Below are positions 37,239 to 45,955 of a stretch of DNA of 64,000 nucleotides, in pieces. The notes beneath the pieces were generated by a model. That model worked only from the letters and a program-made list of their open reading frames with translations, did not search any database and had not been told where the DNA came from. Every line of letters begins with the position of its first letter. Position 1 is the first letter of the stretch. The translations under genes and the position numbers were made by a program. The stretch is from the NCBI RefSeq assembly GCF_003719335.1, contig NZ_RIAS01000016.1, positions 62,001 through 126,000 of the forward strand. Reading direction: 5' to 3'. The stretch is from Paenibacillus amylolyticus (GTDB lineage Bacteria; Bacillota; Bacilli; Paenibacillales; Paenibacillaceae).

Positions 37239-38312
37239 CTATTCGTTCAATGCCAGCTTCAGCGCTTCCAGATTCTCTCTCATCACACTAATGTAGTCCT
37301 TGCCTGCCTTAACCTCATCCTCGGTTAGACCTTCGATGGGATTTAACACGGCTGTTTTGGCTCCAATTTCTTGTGCAATAGTCTCGGATACTTTGGATGA
37401 AACGAGTGTTTCGAAAAAGATCGTTTTTACCTTGTGTTCCTTGGCAAAATCAATGACAGATGCCATCTGAGCTGCGGATGGTTCCTGTTCAGGAGACAAC
37501 CCGGCAATCGGAACCTGCTGCAAACCATACTCCTCTGCCATATATGCAAAAGCCGCGTGCTGTGTAATAAAGTCCTTACGTTTGCTGTCCTTTACAGCCG
37601 CTTTGAAGTCCTCATCCAGTGCTTCCAGCTTGGCAATATATGCATCGGCGTTTTGCTTGAACTGGTCTGCATGCTGAGGGGCCGCTTTGGCAAGTCCAGC
37701 TTCAATGTTACGTACTTCCTTTATAGCGAGCGCCGGTGACAACCACACGTGAGGATCAAGTCCACCGTGGTCATGGTCATGCCCTTCGCCTGTTGCAGCG
37801 TCATGGTCGTGACCTTCCTTCGCATTAGCATCATCCCCGTGATCATGCTCTTCAGTGGTTGTTGCTTTGTCCGCATGATCGTGGTCATGTGCTTCTTCTT
37901 CCACACCCTCGTGGAGCGTAATCCCTTGACTGGCTTCCACCTGTACAAGTTTGCTATTGCTTAGGCTATCTTTGACCTGATCCATCCAAGACTCCATGCC
38001 TGCCCCGTTGTAGACGAGAACATCTGCTTTTTCAATGCTCGCGATGTCCTGAGGCGTTGGTTCCCAATCATGGGGCTCCATGGCTGGCGGAATAAGCGTA
38101 TGTACATCAGCCAGATCGCCCGCTACATTTTTCGTAAAATCATACATCGGATAAAAGCTGACCTCTACATTTAATTTTTGCTCCGAAGCCGCTGGAGTGC
38201 TCGCTGCCGCAGCTTGCTCCGGATTAGAGGTTGTTGTTTTTTGACCGCAGCCTGTTGCAACAAGTGCCAAACTGAAGATAAGTCCCAGTGCTGAAGTTTT
38301 ACCCAATTTCAT
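37239..38312 (-). CDS. znuA: Zinc ABC transporter, substrate-binding lipoprotein
   Basis: A 357-aa zinc-binding lipoprotein of the cluster A-I (ZnuA/AdcA) type. The signal peptide ends in a lipobox VATGC, so the mature protein is anchored outside the membrane. A His/Asp-rich loop at about residues 130-175 (repeats of HDHD and EGHDHD) is typical of zinc, as opposed to manganese, transporters. LIPPAMEPHDWEPTPQD, DPHVWLSP and QHAAFAYMAEEYGL hold the His ligands. The frame opens at 38333, but GGGGA 9 nt before the ATG at 38312 and a clean signal peptide favour this start. It is the last gene of znuCBA. Confidence 0.93.
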   Translation of the reverse strand: MKLGKTSALGLIFSLALVATGCGQKTTTSNPEQAAAASTPAASEQKLNVEVSFYPMYDFTKNVAGDLADVHTLIPPAMEPHDWEPTPQDIASIEKADVLVYNGAGMESWMDQVKDSLSNSKLVQVEASQGITLHEGVEEEAHDHDHADKATTTEEHDHGDDANAKEGHDHDAATGEGHDHDHGGLDPHVWLSPALAIKEVRNIEAGLAKAAPQHADQFKQNADAYIAKLEALDEDFKAAVKDSKRKDFITQHAAFAYMAEEYGLQQVPIAGLSPEQEPSAAQMASVIDFAKEHKVKTIFFETLVSSKVSETIAQEIGAKTAVLNPIEGLTEDEVKAGKDYISVMRENLEALKLALNE

Positions 38313-38335
38313 CGTCTGAATTCCCCATTTCATCT

Positions 38336-39211
38336 TTATGTGTTGCCTTTTGAATGAATATATAATGTTGCTGTCCGCTGCTTAATATCGCGATGACGTT
38401 TACGATTGTATAGTGAAACCAGCTTTTGGGCTGATATTCCAGTCAACAGGAAAAATAACAGGATGAGTGCAATCGTTCCTCCCGGCGGTGTATTCCACTC
38501 GTAGGAGGCGGTCAGACCACTGAAAATACCCGTCAGACCTGTAATGACAGCAATAACAATAGCTGCGGCAAAACTGCGTGCAACCCTCAAAGCTAATGCT
38601 GCCGGCAATACGATAAGTGCAGATACAAGCAGTACACCGACAATCGGCATCGCAGCTGCTACGGTCATTCCGGTTAGTACCGCAAAGGCAAATGATAAAC
38701 CTTTCACCTGTACGCCTCCAATGGAAGCCGTCTCTTCATCAAAAGTCAAATTGTACAACGGTCTTCGCAAAACGAAAAAAAAGGTCAATCCAATCAAACA
38801 TACCGCTGCCATCATCCACAGCTGAATGTTACTCACCGCGACAATGGAACCAAACAGATAAGAACTGAAGGTTTTGGAAAGATTCATTTTCAGACTCATT
38901 AATACAACAGCCAAAGCGAGACCAGATGTCATAATGATTGCAACCGGCACCTCACTGTAGGTCCGATAGCTTCGCCGTAGCTGTTCAACCAGCAGAGCAC
39001 CAATGATTGCAACAGCGAAGCCGCTTAGAACCGGATTCAGGTTCATAACCGAACCCAGGGCAACCCCTGCCAGTGAAACGTGAGAAAGTGTATCAGCCAT
39101 CAGTACCTGCCGTCTAAGCATCAGATATACACCCAGAATGGGTGCAATGATTCCGATTAGTCCCCCAGCCCAGAAAGCACGTTGCATGAATTCGTACTCA
39201 AACACTGCCAT
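38336..39211 (-). CDS. znuB: Zinc ABC transporter permease
   Basis: A 291-aa permease of the ABC-3 family with about eight membrane segments. FMQRAFWAGGLIGIIAP, LMADTLSHVSLAGVALG and AAAMPIVGVLLVSALIVLPA are family motifs. It overlaps the znuC end by 55 bp, with GTGAGGA immediately upstream of the ATG. The spacing is too short, so a start a few codons later, such as GTG 39205 or ATG 39187, is possible. It imports zinc with ZnuA and ZnuC under Zur control. Confidence 0.92.
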   Translation of the reverse strand: MAVFEYEFMQRAFWAGGLIGIIAPILGVYLMLRRQVLMADTLSHVSLAGVALGSVMNLNPVLSGFAVAIIGALLVEQLRRSYRTYSEVPVAIIMTSGLALAVVLMSLKMNLSKTFSSYLFGSIVAVSNIQLWMMAAVCLIGLTFFFVLRRPLYNLTFDEETASIGGVQVKGLSFAFAVLTGMTVAAAMPIVGVLLVSALIVLPAALALRVARSFAAAIVIAVITGLTGIFSGLTASYEWNTPPGGTIALILLFFLLTGISAQKLVSLYNRKRHRDIKQRTATLYIHSKGNT

Positions 39212-39864
39212 TCCTCACTTTCTTGTCGCTCCAAGGTGATCGTTCGATCGAGCCGGTTACCGACTTCTTCGAGACCGTGAGTTACCATGATGATGGTGAG
39301 ACCATGAACATCTGCGTAGTGACGCGTCAAGTCATAGAACCCTTCTCTGCTTCGCCGATCCATACCGGTGGTGGGTTCATCCAGCACAAGCACTTGCGGC
39401 TGTCCAGCCAGAGCTCGTGCGATACAGATTCGCTGCTTCTGGCCGCCCGAAAGTTCTCCTACGCGTGCATGGCGGTATTCCCACATGCCGACCTCACGCA
39501 GGCTTCGTTCAACAATTGCTTCTTGGTCCGAAGTGAATCTCCGAAAAAGACCTAACTTGTGGTAACAACCGGATCGCACCAGTTCGAGTACCGTGCTCGG
39601 AAAACCACTATTAAATGAGGCGACTTGCTGAGGTACGTAACCGATCTCCAACTTTTTGCCTCGTAGCTGTTGTGTATTCATATGTACCGAACCGCTCCAG
39701 GGCTTCAAGAGCCCCATCAGCAGTTTCAGCATCGTTGTCTTCGCAGAGCCATTTGGCCCCGTGATGCCTACAAATTCGCCCACATGAATATCCAGCGACA
39801 GCTGATCAATGACAGGTTCTTTACCATATCCAAATACGACATCACGCATGGAAGATAAGATCAT
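39157..39864 (-). CDS. znuC: Zinc ABC transporter ATP-binding protein
   Basis: A 235-aa ABC ATPase. Walker A is GPNGSAKTT (Ser where Gly or Ala is usual), the Q-loop is YVPQQ, the signature is LSGGQKQR, Walker B is VLVLDEPTTGMD, and the H-loop is MVTHG. The first gene of znuCBA. The frame opens at 39912, but a Zur box lies inside that extension at 39884-39898, and AGAGG before the ATG at 39864 supports the shorter protein. Confidence 0.92.
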   Translation of the reverse strand: MILSSMRDVVFGYGKEPVIDQLSLDIHVGEFVGITGPNGSAKTTMLKLLMGLLKPWSGSVHMNTQQLRGKKLEIGYVPQQVASFNSGFPSTVLELVRSGCYHKLGLFRRFTSDQEAIVERSLREVGMWEYRHARVGELSGGQKQRICIARALAGQPQVLVLDEPTTGMDRRSREGFYDLTRHYADVHGLTIIMVTHGLEEVGNRLDRTITLERQESEEWQCLSTNSCNVLSGLGD

Positions 39865-39883
39865 GGGTAACCTCTTTCTATTT

Positions 39884-39898
39884 TCGTAAATATTACGA
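39884..39898. promoter_or_regulatory. Zur box of znuCBA
   Basis: TCGTAAATATTACGA is a 15-bp palindrome nearly identical to the Bacillus Zur consensus TCGTAATNATTACGA, and its flanks (AAAT/ATTT) are also AT-rich. It lies 20 bp before the znuC start. Zinc-loaded Zur would shut off the operon. Confidence 0.85.
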
Positions 39899-39917
39899 TT
39901 TAAAAAATTCAAATTTT

Positions 39918-40067
39918 TTAGCGGGTTTCCCGGTGAATCGTCATCTTCTTCAAACGAGGTGAATACTTCTTCATTTCCAGACGTTCTGGATGGTTACGCT
40001 TGTTCTTGGTTGTTGTATAGTTGCGATCTCCGCACTCCGTGCAGGCTAAAGTTACAATGACTCTCAT
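39918..40067 (-). CDS. rpmG: 50S ribosomal protein L33, partly zinc-free paralogue
   Basis: A 49-aa L33 too short for a routine ORF search. MRVIVTLACTECGDRNY is followed by KNKRNHPERLEMKKYSPRL and ends in HRETR. The first Cys pair (C9, C12) is kept, while the second (CPRC in zinc L33) is Ser36 and Leu39, so the zinc ribbon is incomplete and zinc binding is unlikely. GGGAGG lies 7 nt before the ATG. A Zur box is directly upstream, so this form is made in zinc starvation and can replace a zinc-binding L33 encoded elsewhere. Confidence 0.93.
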   Translation of the reverse strand: MRVIVTLACTECGDRNYTTTKNKRNHPERLEMKKYSPRLKKMTIHRETR

Positions 40068-40089
40068 GATGTTGCCTCCCTTTATCTAT

Positions 40090-40104
40090 TCGTAATAATT
40101 ACTA
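40090..40104. promoter_or_regulatory. Zur box of rpmG
   Basis: TCGTAATAATTACTA matches the Zur consensus TCGTAATNATTACGA with one mismatch. It lies 23 bp before the rpmG start. Confidence 0.85.
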
Positions 40105-40149
40105 TTTAATAACACTAGCCTAAGCCTATTCTTTTGTCAACTTCTTCTC

Positions 40150-41361
40150 TTAGCTCCACTGTGGAAAAGGGTCTTTCAACTCGCGCCAGTTCATCTGCAT
40201 CTCTTCATCTGTAAGTAATGTCTCATCCAATGTTCGTTCAATGGCTGCACGATCCATATCGATCCCGATAAACACCAGCTTGGTTACCCGGTCCTCCCAC
40301 TCTTCATCCCAATCCGGAATAGCTGGAAGTGTGTCGCCAAAATGAAGATGCCGTTCTTCCTCACTCATCGCCCCTACCCATATTCCCGCGGGTGCAAGCT
40401 GTTTGGAAGTACCCGCATGGCTAAATGAAATGGCCATATGGTTGCGTGTAGCCATCCACATCAAACCTTTGGAACGAACGATACTGTCCGGCCACTTGGC
40501 AATCCAGCGCAGCAGGCGCTCGGGATGGAATGGACGTTTGCGGTGATACACAAACGAATGAATACCGTATTCTTCGGTCTCAGGCGTATGCTCCTCTTTC
40601 ATTAATTCGCGGATCCAGCCCGCGGACTGGCTTGCTTTTTCAAAATCAAACCGTCCGGTATTTAAAATCTCTCTCGGATCAATCTGTCCATGCGTCGTGC
40701 GAACCAACTTGGCCTCAGGCTGCATCGCGTGCAGTGCTTTTTCAAGCTTGGATAGCTCTTCTTCGGATACCAGATCACATTTGTTCAGCACCAGTACGTC
40801 GCAAAATTCAACCTGGTCGGTCAGCAAATGTACAATGCCCCGCATGTCATCTTCTCCGGCTTCCTGTCCGCGATCCTTAAGCGTCTCTTTCGAATAGAAG
40901 TCACGCCAAAACTGAGCAGCATCCACAACGGTTACCATTGTGTCTAGACGAGTGAATTGGGTCAGATCAATGCCAAGTTCCTCATCAATGTACGTAAATG
41001 TCTGAGCCACAGGAACCGGTTCGCCAATGCCCGTGGATTCAATCAATATGTAGTCGAACGACCCATCCAGCGCAAGCCGCTCCACCTCTTTTAACAAATC
41101 TTCACGAAGTGTGCAGCAGATGCATCCGTTTGACATCTCCACGAGCTTCTCATCAATCCGCGATAAACCGCCTCCGTCCCGAATCAACCCCGCATCAATA
41201 TTGACTTCACTCAGATCGTTTACAATGACAGCGACTCGCATACCCTCCCGATTATGAAGCACGTGGTTTAGCAATGTAGTCTTACCAGCTCCAAGATAAC
41301 CGCTAAGAACCGTAACTGGCACTCGGTTGTGAGTTTGTTGTTGCTTTTCTGATACTGACAT
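40150..41361 (-). CDS. zagA: CobW-type GTPase zinc metallochaperone (ZagA/YciC)
   Basis: A 403-aa G3E-family GTPase. Walker A is GYLGAGKTT, the metal-binding CxCC motif is GCICCTLRED, Mg site ESTGIGEP, and the G4 motif NKCD. The C-terminal CobW domain includes RPFHPERLLRWIAKWP. YciC/ZagA proteins deliver zinc to target enzymes during zinc starvation. AGGAGG-like GGAGG lies 8 nt before the ATG at 41361; the frame to 41376 is longer. A Zur box is 127 bp upstream. It is located between znu/rpmG and the ycgRQ genes. Confidence 0.93.
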   Translation of the reverse strand: MSVSEKQQQTHNRVPVTVLSGYLGAGKTTLLNHVLHNREGMRVAVIVNDLSEVNIDAGLIRDGGGLSRIDEKLVEMSNGCICCTLREDLLKEVERLALDGSFDYILIESTGIGEPVPVAQTFTYIDEELGIDLTQFTRLDTMVTVVDAAQFWRDFYSKETLKDRGQEAGEDDMRGIVHLLTDQVEFCDVLVLNKCDLVSEEELSKLEKALHAMQPEAKLVRTTHGQIDPREILNTGRFDFEKASQSAGWIRELMKEEHTPETEEYGIHSFVYHRKRPFHPERLLRWIAKWPDSIVRSKGLMWMATRNHMAISFSHAGTSKQLAPAGIWVGAMSEEERHLHFGDTLPAIPDWDEEWEDRVTKLVFIGIDMDRAAIERTLDETLLTDEEMQMNWRELKDPFPQWS

Positions 41362-41487
41362 TATTGGTTCCTCCACTTCTTATCGTTAATTAAGTGATCC
41401 ATCGAAGCTTTCGGGATGTTCAGAAGGAAAAAAGGGATAAGGGGTGATGTACTTATGATGGAGTACTTATATGAATTATATATTTAA

Positions 41488-41502
41488 TCGTAATTATTAC
41501 TA
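41488..41502. promoter_or_regulatory. Zur box of zagA
   Basis: TCGTAATTATTACTA matches TCGTAATNATTACGA with one mismatch. It lies in the 306-bp spacer between the divergent zagA and ycgR-like genes and could act on either, though it is nearer zagA. Confidence 0.85.
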
Positions 41503-41574
41503 TTAAATATATGGAGAACTATACCTTACCACACCTTAGCTTGTCAACTGCATGTCTGTGGACGAACTTTTTAA

Positions 41575-41589
41575 TCGTAAAATAACTTA
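41575..41589. promoter_or_regulatory. Degenerate Zur half-site upstream of the ycgR-like gene
   Basis: TCGTAAAATAACTTA keeps the left TCGTAA half, but the right half is poor. It lies 79 bp before the permease start. The rest of the 41362-41667 spacer contains no gene. Confidence 0.3.
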
Positions 41590-41667
41590 TTAACTGAGTG
41601 TATCGATGTATGTTACGGCAAGTACAAGCATATATTCTAGCAAAGTTCTAGTAACGGAGGTCTTTTC

Positions 41668-42735
41668 ATGAGAATCGCAGCTAGTTTGAAACTTCTCACC
41701 TTCCTTGTTCCCTGTGCCTTTCTGGTTCCGGTTATTATTGCGTTTGCCCCGGATCTCAATAAGGTCTGGAATAGTGAAGCGTTGCAAAATATAAAAACGG
41801 TATTTGTCAGCATTTTTCTGGAAGCCGCCCCTTTCCTGCTGATGGGTGTTTTCCTTTCCTCCCTGATGCAATGGTTCGTATCGGAAGAGATGGTGCGAAG
41901 ACTCACCCCCAAACATCCCGTTGGTGGCGTGCTTGTGGCGGGTCTGCTCGGTATTATTTTTCCCATCTGCGAATGCGGAATGATTCCGGTTGTACGGCGG
42001 CTTATGCATAAAGGCATGCCTGCTTACATTGCGGTGACGTTTATTTTAAGTGGACCTGTCGTCAATCCAATTGTGTTTACAGCAACTCTACTGGCATTTC
42101 CTAATCATCCAGAGATCACCATCGCTCGTATGGGCCAGGCGTTTGCTGTAGCGGCTGTTGTTGGCGGGCTTGTATATGTGTTCGTAAAACGTAATCCTCT
42201 GCGCACACCCAAAGCAGTCGTAACCGAAGTAAAGACGCACCCTGGGTTCAAAATGGCTTCCTTACCTCATTCTCATACACATACTCATGCTCACTCGCAC
42301 GGAGACTCCTATGATCATCATCACTCTCATAAGAAGGACTGGCGCAGCTTTTTCATCCACGCAGGTGAAGAGTTCGTCGATATGAGCAAATATTTGGTGA
42401 TTGGTGCGTTGATTACAGCCTGCATTCAGACGTTCGTGAGTCGCAGTGATCTGATAGCGCTAGGAAACGGCCCGATTGCGTCGTATGTATTTATGATGGG
42501 TTTTGCTTATGTTCTATCCTTATGTTCTACCTCAGATGCTTTTGTTGCGTCAGCCTTCTCACATACCTTTGCTTTGGGTCCGCTGATTTCCTTCCTTGTG
42601 CTCGGCCCGATGCTGGATTTCAAAAGCACGCTGATGTTACTCTCCACCTTCCGCACTCGCTTTGTCATTGGCTTAAGCCTGGCGATTATCATACTGGTTT
42701 TTGCCGGGTCATGGCTCGTGAACTTCTTTGGATGA
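41668..42735 (+). CDS. Permease of the DUF318/YcgR family
   Basis: A 355-aa membrane protein with about eight membrane segments in two halves. Signature motifs are FLEAAPFLLMGVFLSSL, FPICECGMIPVVRRL, LSGPVVNPIV, and in the second half CSTSDAFVASAFSHTF. A cytoplasmic or external loop (about residues 197-225) is very His-rich (HSHTHTHAHSHGDSYDHHH), which suggests metal binding. The family includes YcgR and ArsP-like permeases. GGAGG lies 8 nt before the ATG. It is followed by its usual partner, a TIGR03943 protein, and located beside Zur-regulated genes, so a role in zinc traffic is plausible but unproven. Confidence 0.88.
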   Translation: MRIAASLKLLTFLVPCAFLVPVIIAFAPDLNKVWNSEALQNIKTVFVSIFLEAAPFLLMGVFLSSLMQWFVSEEMVRRLTPKHPVGGVLVAGLLGIIFPICECGMIPVVRRLMHKGMPAYIAVTFILSGPVVNPIVFTATLLAFPNHPEITIARMGQAFAVAAVVGGLVYVFVKRNPLRTPKAVVTEVKTHPGFKMASLPHSHTHTHAHSHGDSYDHHHSHKKDWRSFFIHAGEEFVDMSKYLVIGALITACIQTFVSRSDLIALGNGPIASYVFMMGFAYVLSLCSTSDAFVASAFSHTFALGPLISFLVLGPMLDFKSTLMLLSTFRTRFVIGLSLAIIILVFAGSWLVNFFG

Positions 42736-42882
42736 TTGAGGGGAAACTGGTTTGAGCTGAAAGAATACTTGATCTTTTCATTAACAGCATTAATCATTCA
42801 TGCTATTAAGTATTTTCCCGGCTGGTACCTCATGATTTTGACATGATCCAGAAAGGATTCATATAAGAAAGGAGTGCAGGTC

Positions 42883-43881
42883 ATGGCTCAAGCAAATCAT
42901 GCGATGAACAAGAACTTTTTTTCAAAAAGGATACTTATTCAATGGCATACGCTCATTCGTGCAGGCTGGATTGGCAGTCTGGCTGTGTATGTTATGCACC
43001 TCAAATCGAGCAACTCTCTACATTATTATTTGGTTCCTACGATGCAAAAGCTGCTTCTCGGTTGTGCCGTTCCCCTCCTATTTATTGCTGTTATTATGGC
43101 ATGGCATGCTTTTGGGAGTCGAAATGAATTCGAATGCGATTGTGAGCATGCTCCTCCTTCCGGCGTGATTCGCAGCTCCATGGTCTACGGTTTGATTGCT
43201 TTGCCACTATTGCTGGGTTTTCTACTACCAGATCAAGCTTTAGGCAGTTCGATGGCTAGTCAGAAAGGAATGTCTTTGACGTATGCTCCACCTGAAATAA
43301 GGCGTAAAGACCCGCTGCCAGACGCGTCTGCAAAGTTGAGCGTGCAAGATTATACCGTTACGCAAGGCACAAAGCAGCAAAATGACAAGTTATCTGTGAC
43401 ACCTGCCAGTGTGCAGTTTGTGCCGCCGGATGAATACAGCCGCGAATTCGCGGAGCTGGCAGAAAAGTTATACGTACAACCTGTCATCCAGGTGTATCCA
43501 GAGATATTCTCGGAAACCCTCGGCACCATTGATATGTTCCAGCGCCAATTCACAGGCAAAGAGATTATGCTGACCGGATTTGTATACCGGGACGATAACA
43601 TGGAATATACCTCTCATTTTGCATTAGGACGTTTTCTCGTGATGTGCTGTCCAGCAGATGCGGCTCCTTTCGGCGTCATGATTCATATTCCGGATGCCAA
43701 CAAGTTTGAGAAGGATAGTTGGGTACAGATCCGTGGTACCATTGGCTCGGCGCAAGTCGACGGTAAAGATACGATGGAAATTCAGGCAACGTCCGTAACA
43801 CCGATTAATCAGCCAGCTTCTCCTTATATTTACACCAATGCCGATTCCGTTAAGGCATATGATAAGATCGTGAGTAAGTGA
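42883..43881 (+). CDS. TIGR03943 family protein (YcgQ-like permease subunit)
   Basis: A 332-aa protein with N-terminal membrane segments (about residues 20-80 and 100-125) and a large external domain. The acidic/Cys motif ECDCEH after the second segment and, in the C-terminal domain, KEIMLTGFVYRDD, RFLVMCCPADAAPFGVMI and DSWVQIRGTI are typical of TIGR03943. Members pair with YcgR-type permeases. AAAGGAG precedes the ATG at 42883 by 8 nt; the GTG at 42874 is less likely. Proposed substrates of the pair are not established. Confidence 0.87.
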   Translation: MAQANHAMNKNFFSKRILIQWHTLIRAGWIGSLAVYVMHLKSSNSLHYYLVPTMQKLLLGCAVPLLFIAVIMAWHAFGSRNEFECDCEHAPPSGVIRSSMVYGLIALPLLLGFLLPDQALGSSMASQKGMSLTYAPPEIRRKDPLPDASAKLSVQDYTVTQGTKQQNDKLSVTPASVQFVPPDEYSREFAELAEKLYVQPVIQVYPEIFSETLGTIDMFQRQFTGKEIMLTGFVYRDDNMEYTSHFALGRFLVMCCPADAAPFGVMIHIPDANKFEKDSWVQIRGTIGSAQVDGKDTMEIQATSVTPINQPASPYIYTNADSVKAYDKIVSK

Positions 43882-43930
43882 GTGAGAGAAAGTAGAGCAT
43901 CATTGAGTTGAAGTGGAGCACTTTACGAAA

Positions 43931-44176
43931 AGATCGCCAGCACACTTCTATTTCTAACGATCTCAGACGAGCTTATTTAGGTGAAAATAGGCTTTTGAAA
44001 TTCTAACGATCACCAGAGAGCTTATTTTGCTAAAAACACAAGAAAAAGCCCTTTTTCACATCAAAATTCTAAAATAAGGTTTCCTGTGATCGTTAGAATA
44101 TTTAAACGCGGGAAATAGCTCAAATAGCGTTCCTTGTGATCGTTAGAAAATTAATCTCATTGGATCGTTTTAGACG
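43931..44176. repeat. Four 27-bp repeats in both orientations (plus degenerate copies)
   Basis: Two copies on the plus strand (43952-43978 and 44001-44027) and two on the minus strand (44072-44098 and 44122-44148) share the form TTCTAACGATC followed by 9-10 variable bases and CTTATTT or CTATTT. Degenerate copies flank them at about 43931-43953 and 44157-44176. The array is therefore about symmetrical, and the RNA could fold into a long stem. Such elements resemble interspersed palindromic repeats (BIME-like). They do not code. Confidence 0.75.
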
Positions 44177-44357
44177 CTCCATTTGCACACAAGTTAGTAG
44201 CCGAGCTGATGATAATCATGATGATCATGACAATTTAAACTAACGAAGAGCGCCAAAGTAGCACTTTCACGGTTTATAGAGAACCAGAACATTGGACTGA
44301 GGATTGTCGTATTATGTACTCAGCCGTGTTTCGAGTTTACGTGCACGTCGTCTCCTA

Positions 44358-44400
44358 ACAAAAAAAGACGGGCAGATTAATACCTGCTCCGTCGTCTTTC
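44358..44400 (-). terminator. Terminator of the deo operon
   Basis: AAAGACG (44364-44370) and GCAG pair with CTGC and CGTCTTT (44393-44399). The minus strand continues TTTTTTTGTT. It is 170 bp past the pdp stop. Confidence 0.65.
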
Positions 44401-44567
44401 ATATATTATGTTCGCCTGTATGTTTACAAGTGTGTATCTACAACTGTGTGCCAGTAAGGGATCTCACGACAGTTTTGTGGTAGTCTAGCGGACTGCCATC
44501 AGCAGGTAAGTCATGAGTGCATCGTTACCCTGCTTATCTATCCCGCTTATCTACGCAGCATATCCTT

Positions 44568-45869
44568 TTACTCCGTTACGATATCATGAACCAATACAGG
44601 TGCATCAGCATGATCTGCAATGGTGATGTTTTCCTTGATTTTCGCAATCACGGCATCGACATCTTCACGATTCGCATGAATGGTTACCAGAGATTCACCG
44701 GCTTTCACTGAATCACCAACTTTTTTGTTCAGCATCAAACCAACCGCCAGATCGATCTCGGACTCTTTCGTTGCACGACCTGCACCAAGCAGCATGGCAG
44801 CCGTTCCGATCTCATCCGCAACGATCCCAGCTACATACCCGTCACGATCTGCTGGAACTTCGATTAGATATTGTGCTTGCGGCAAGCGCTCTGGGTGGTC
44901 CACCACGGAAGCATCGCCGCCTTGGTTCGCCAAGAAATGTTTAAATTTCTCCAGCGCTTTACCATTCCGGATCACTTCTTTGAGTTTTTCTTCCGCTTGC
45001 TCCAGTGAATCAGCTTTACCTGCGAGGAACACCATCTGACGTCCCAGTGCCAGGCACAGTTCTTCCAGATCTTTCGGACCTTTACCTTGCAGTGTAAGAA
45101 TCGCTTCTTTGACTTCCAGAGCGTTACCGATGGCAAGACCCAATGGCTGAGACATGTCGGAGATAACCGCCATCGTTTTACGTCCTACATTGTTACCAAT
45201 GCTAACCATAGCGTGTGCCAACTCTTTAGCATCTTCTGTTGTTTTCATAAATGCGCCCGCGCCTGTTTTTACGTCCAGGACGATCGCATCAGCACCTGCT
45301 GCAATTTTTTTGCTCATGATGGAGCTGGCGATCAATGGGATCGAGTTGACCGTTGCCGTTACGTCACGAAGTGCGTACAGCTTTTTGTCCGCAGGTGTCA
45401 GGTTGCCACTTTGACCGATAACCGCTACTTTGTGTTCGTTTACGAGACGAATAAACTCTTCTTTTTCCAGCTCAACGTGGAACCCAGCAACGGATTCCAG
45501 CTTGTCCGTAGTACCGCCTGTGTGTCCCAGACCACGACCAGACATCTTCGCAACAGGTACATCCAGTGCGGCAACAAGTGGCGCAAGTACCAGTGTCGTC
45601 GTGTCTCCCACTCCTCCAGTGGAGTGTTTGTCGACTTTAACACCTTCAATGGCAGAAAGATCGATCGTTTCGCCAGAGTTTACCATCGACATTGTCAGAT
45701 CAGCACGTTCCTTATCCGTCATATCCTTGAAAAATACAGCCATCGCCCATGCGCTGACCTGATAATCCGGGATTTCTCCTTGTGTATATCCTTGAACGAC
45801 GAAATCGATCTCTTCTGTAGTCAGTTCTTTTCCGTCACGTTTTTTAGCAATAATGTCTACCATTCTCAT
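44568..45869 (-). CDS. pdp: Pyrimidine-nucleoside phosphorylase
   Basis: A 433-aa enzyme splitting thymidine, deoxyuridine and uridine into base and (deoxy)ribose-1-phosphate. Family motifs are MRMVDIIAKKRDG, DKHSTGGVGDTTTLVLAP, KMSGRGLGHTGGTTDKLES and LVxxHANRED. The frame opens at 45983, but AAAGGAG lies 8 nt before the ATG at 45869, giving the standard length and N-terminus. It is the last gene of the deo operon, separated from deoD by 213 bp containing a hairpin. Confidence 0.95.
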   Translation of the reverse strand: MRMVDIIAKKRDGKELTTEEIDFVVQGYTQGEIPDYQVSAWAMAVFFKDMTDKERADLTMSMVNSGETIDLSAIEGVKVDKHSTGGVGDTTTLVLAPLVAALDVPVAKMSGRGLGHTGGTTDKLESVAGFHVELEKEEFIRLVNEHKVAVIGQSGNLTPADKKLYALRDVTATVNSIPLIASSIMSKKIAAGADAIVLDVKTGAGAFMKTTEDAKELAHAMVSIGNNVGRKTMAVISDMSQPLGLAIGNALEVKEAILTLQGKGPKDLEELCLALGRQMVFLAGKADSLEQAEEKLKEVIRNGKALEKFKHFLANQGGDASVVDHPERLPQAQYLIEVPADRDGYVAGIVADEIGTAAMLLGAGRATKESEIDLAVGLMLNKKVGDSVKAGESLVTIHANREDVDAVIAKIKENITIADHADAPVLVHDIVTE

Positions 45870-45955
45870 GATAATCTCTCCTTTTGTAAAATTGATTGTA
45901 TAGAACACGTGTTGAGCGGGGCCGTTCCGGACCCGGATCGTTCTTTCGAGCGCTG

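Larger units (their letters stand above)
43882..44567. other. 686-bp non-coding region with inverted repeats
   Basis: No gene is visible between the YcgQ-like gene and pdp. The left part holds the 27-bp repeats at 43931-44176, the middle a perfect 15-bp palindrome TCATGAT-G-ATCATGA at 44216-44230, and the right part the pdp terminator. The rest appears featureless. Confidence 0.6.

Noticed and set aside
39865..39912. N-terminal extension of ZnuC
   Set aside because: It contains the Zur box and would begin directly after the rpmG stop; the family start is at 39864.
43931..44176. CRISPR array
   Set aside because: The repeats lie in both orientations, are only partly conserved, and the spacings are irregular; no cas gene is near.
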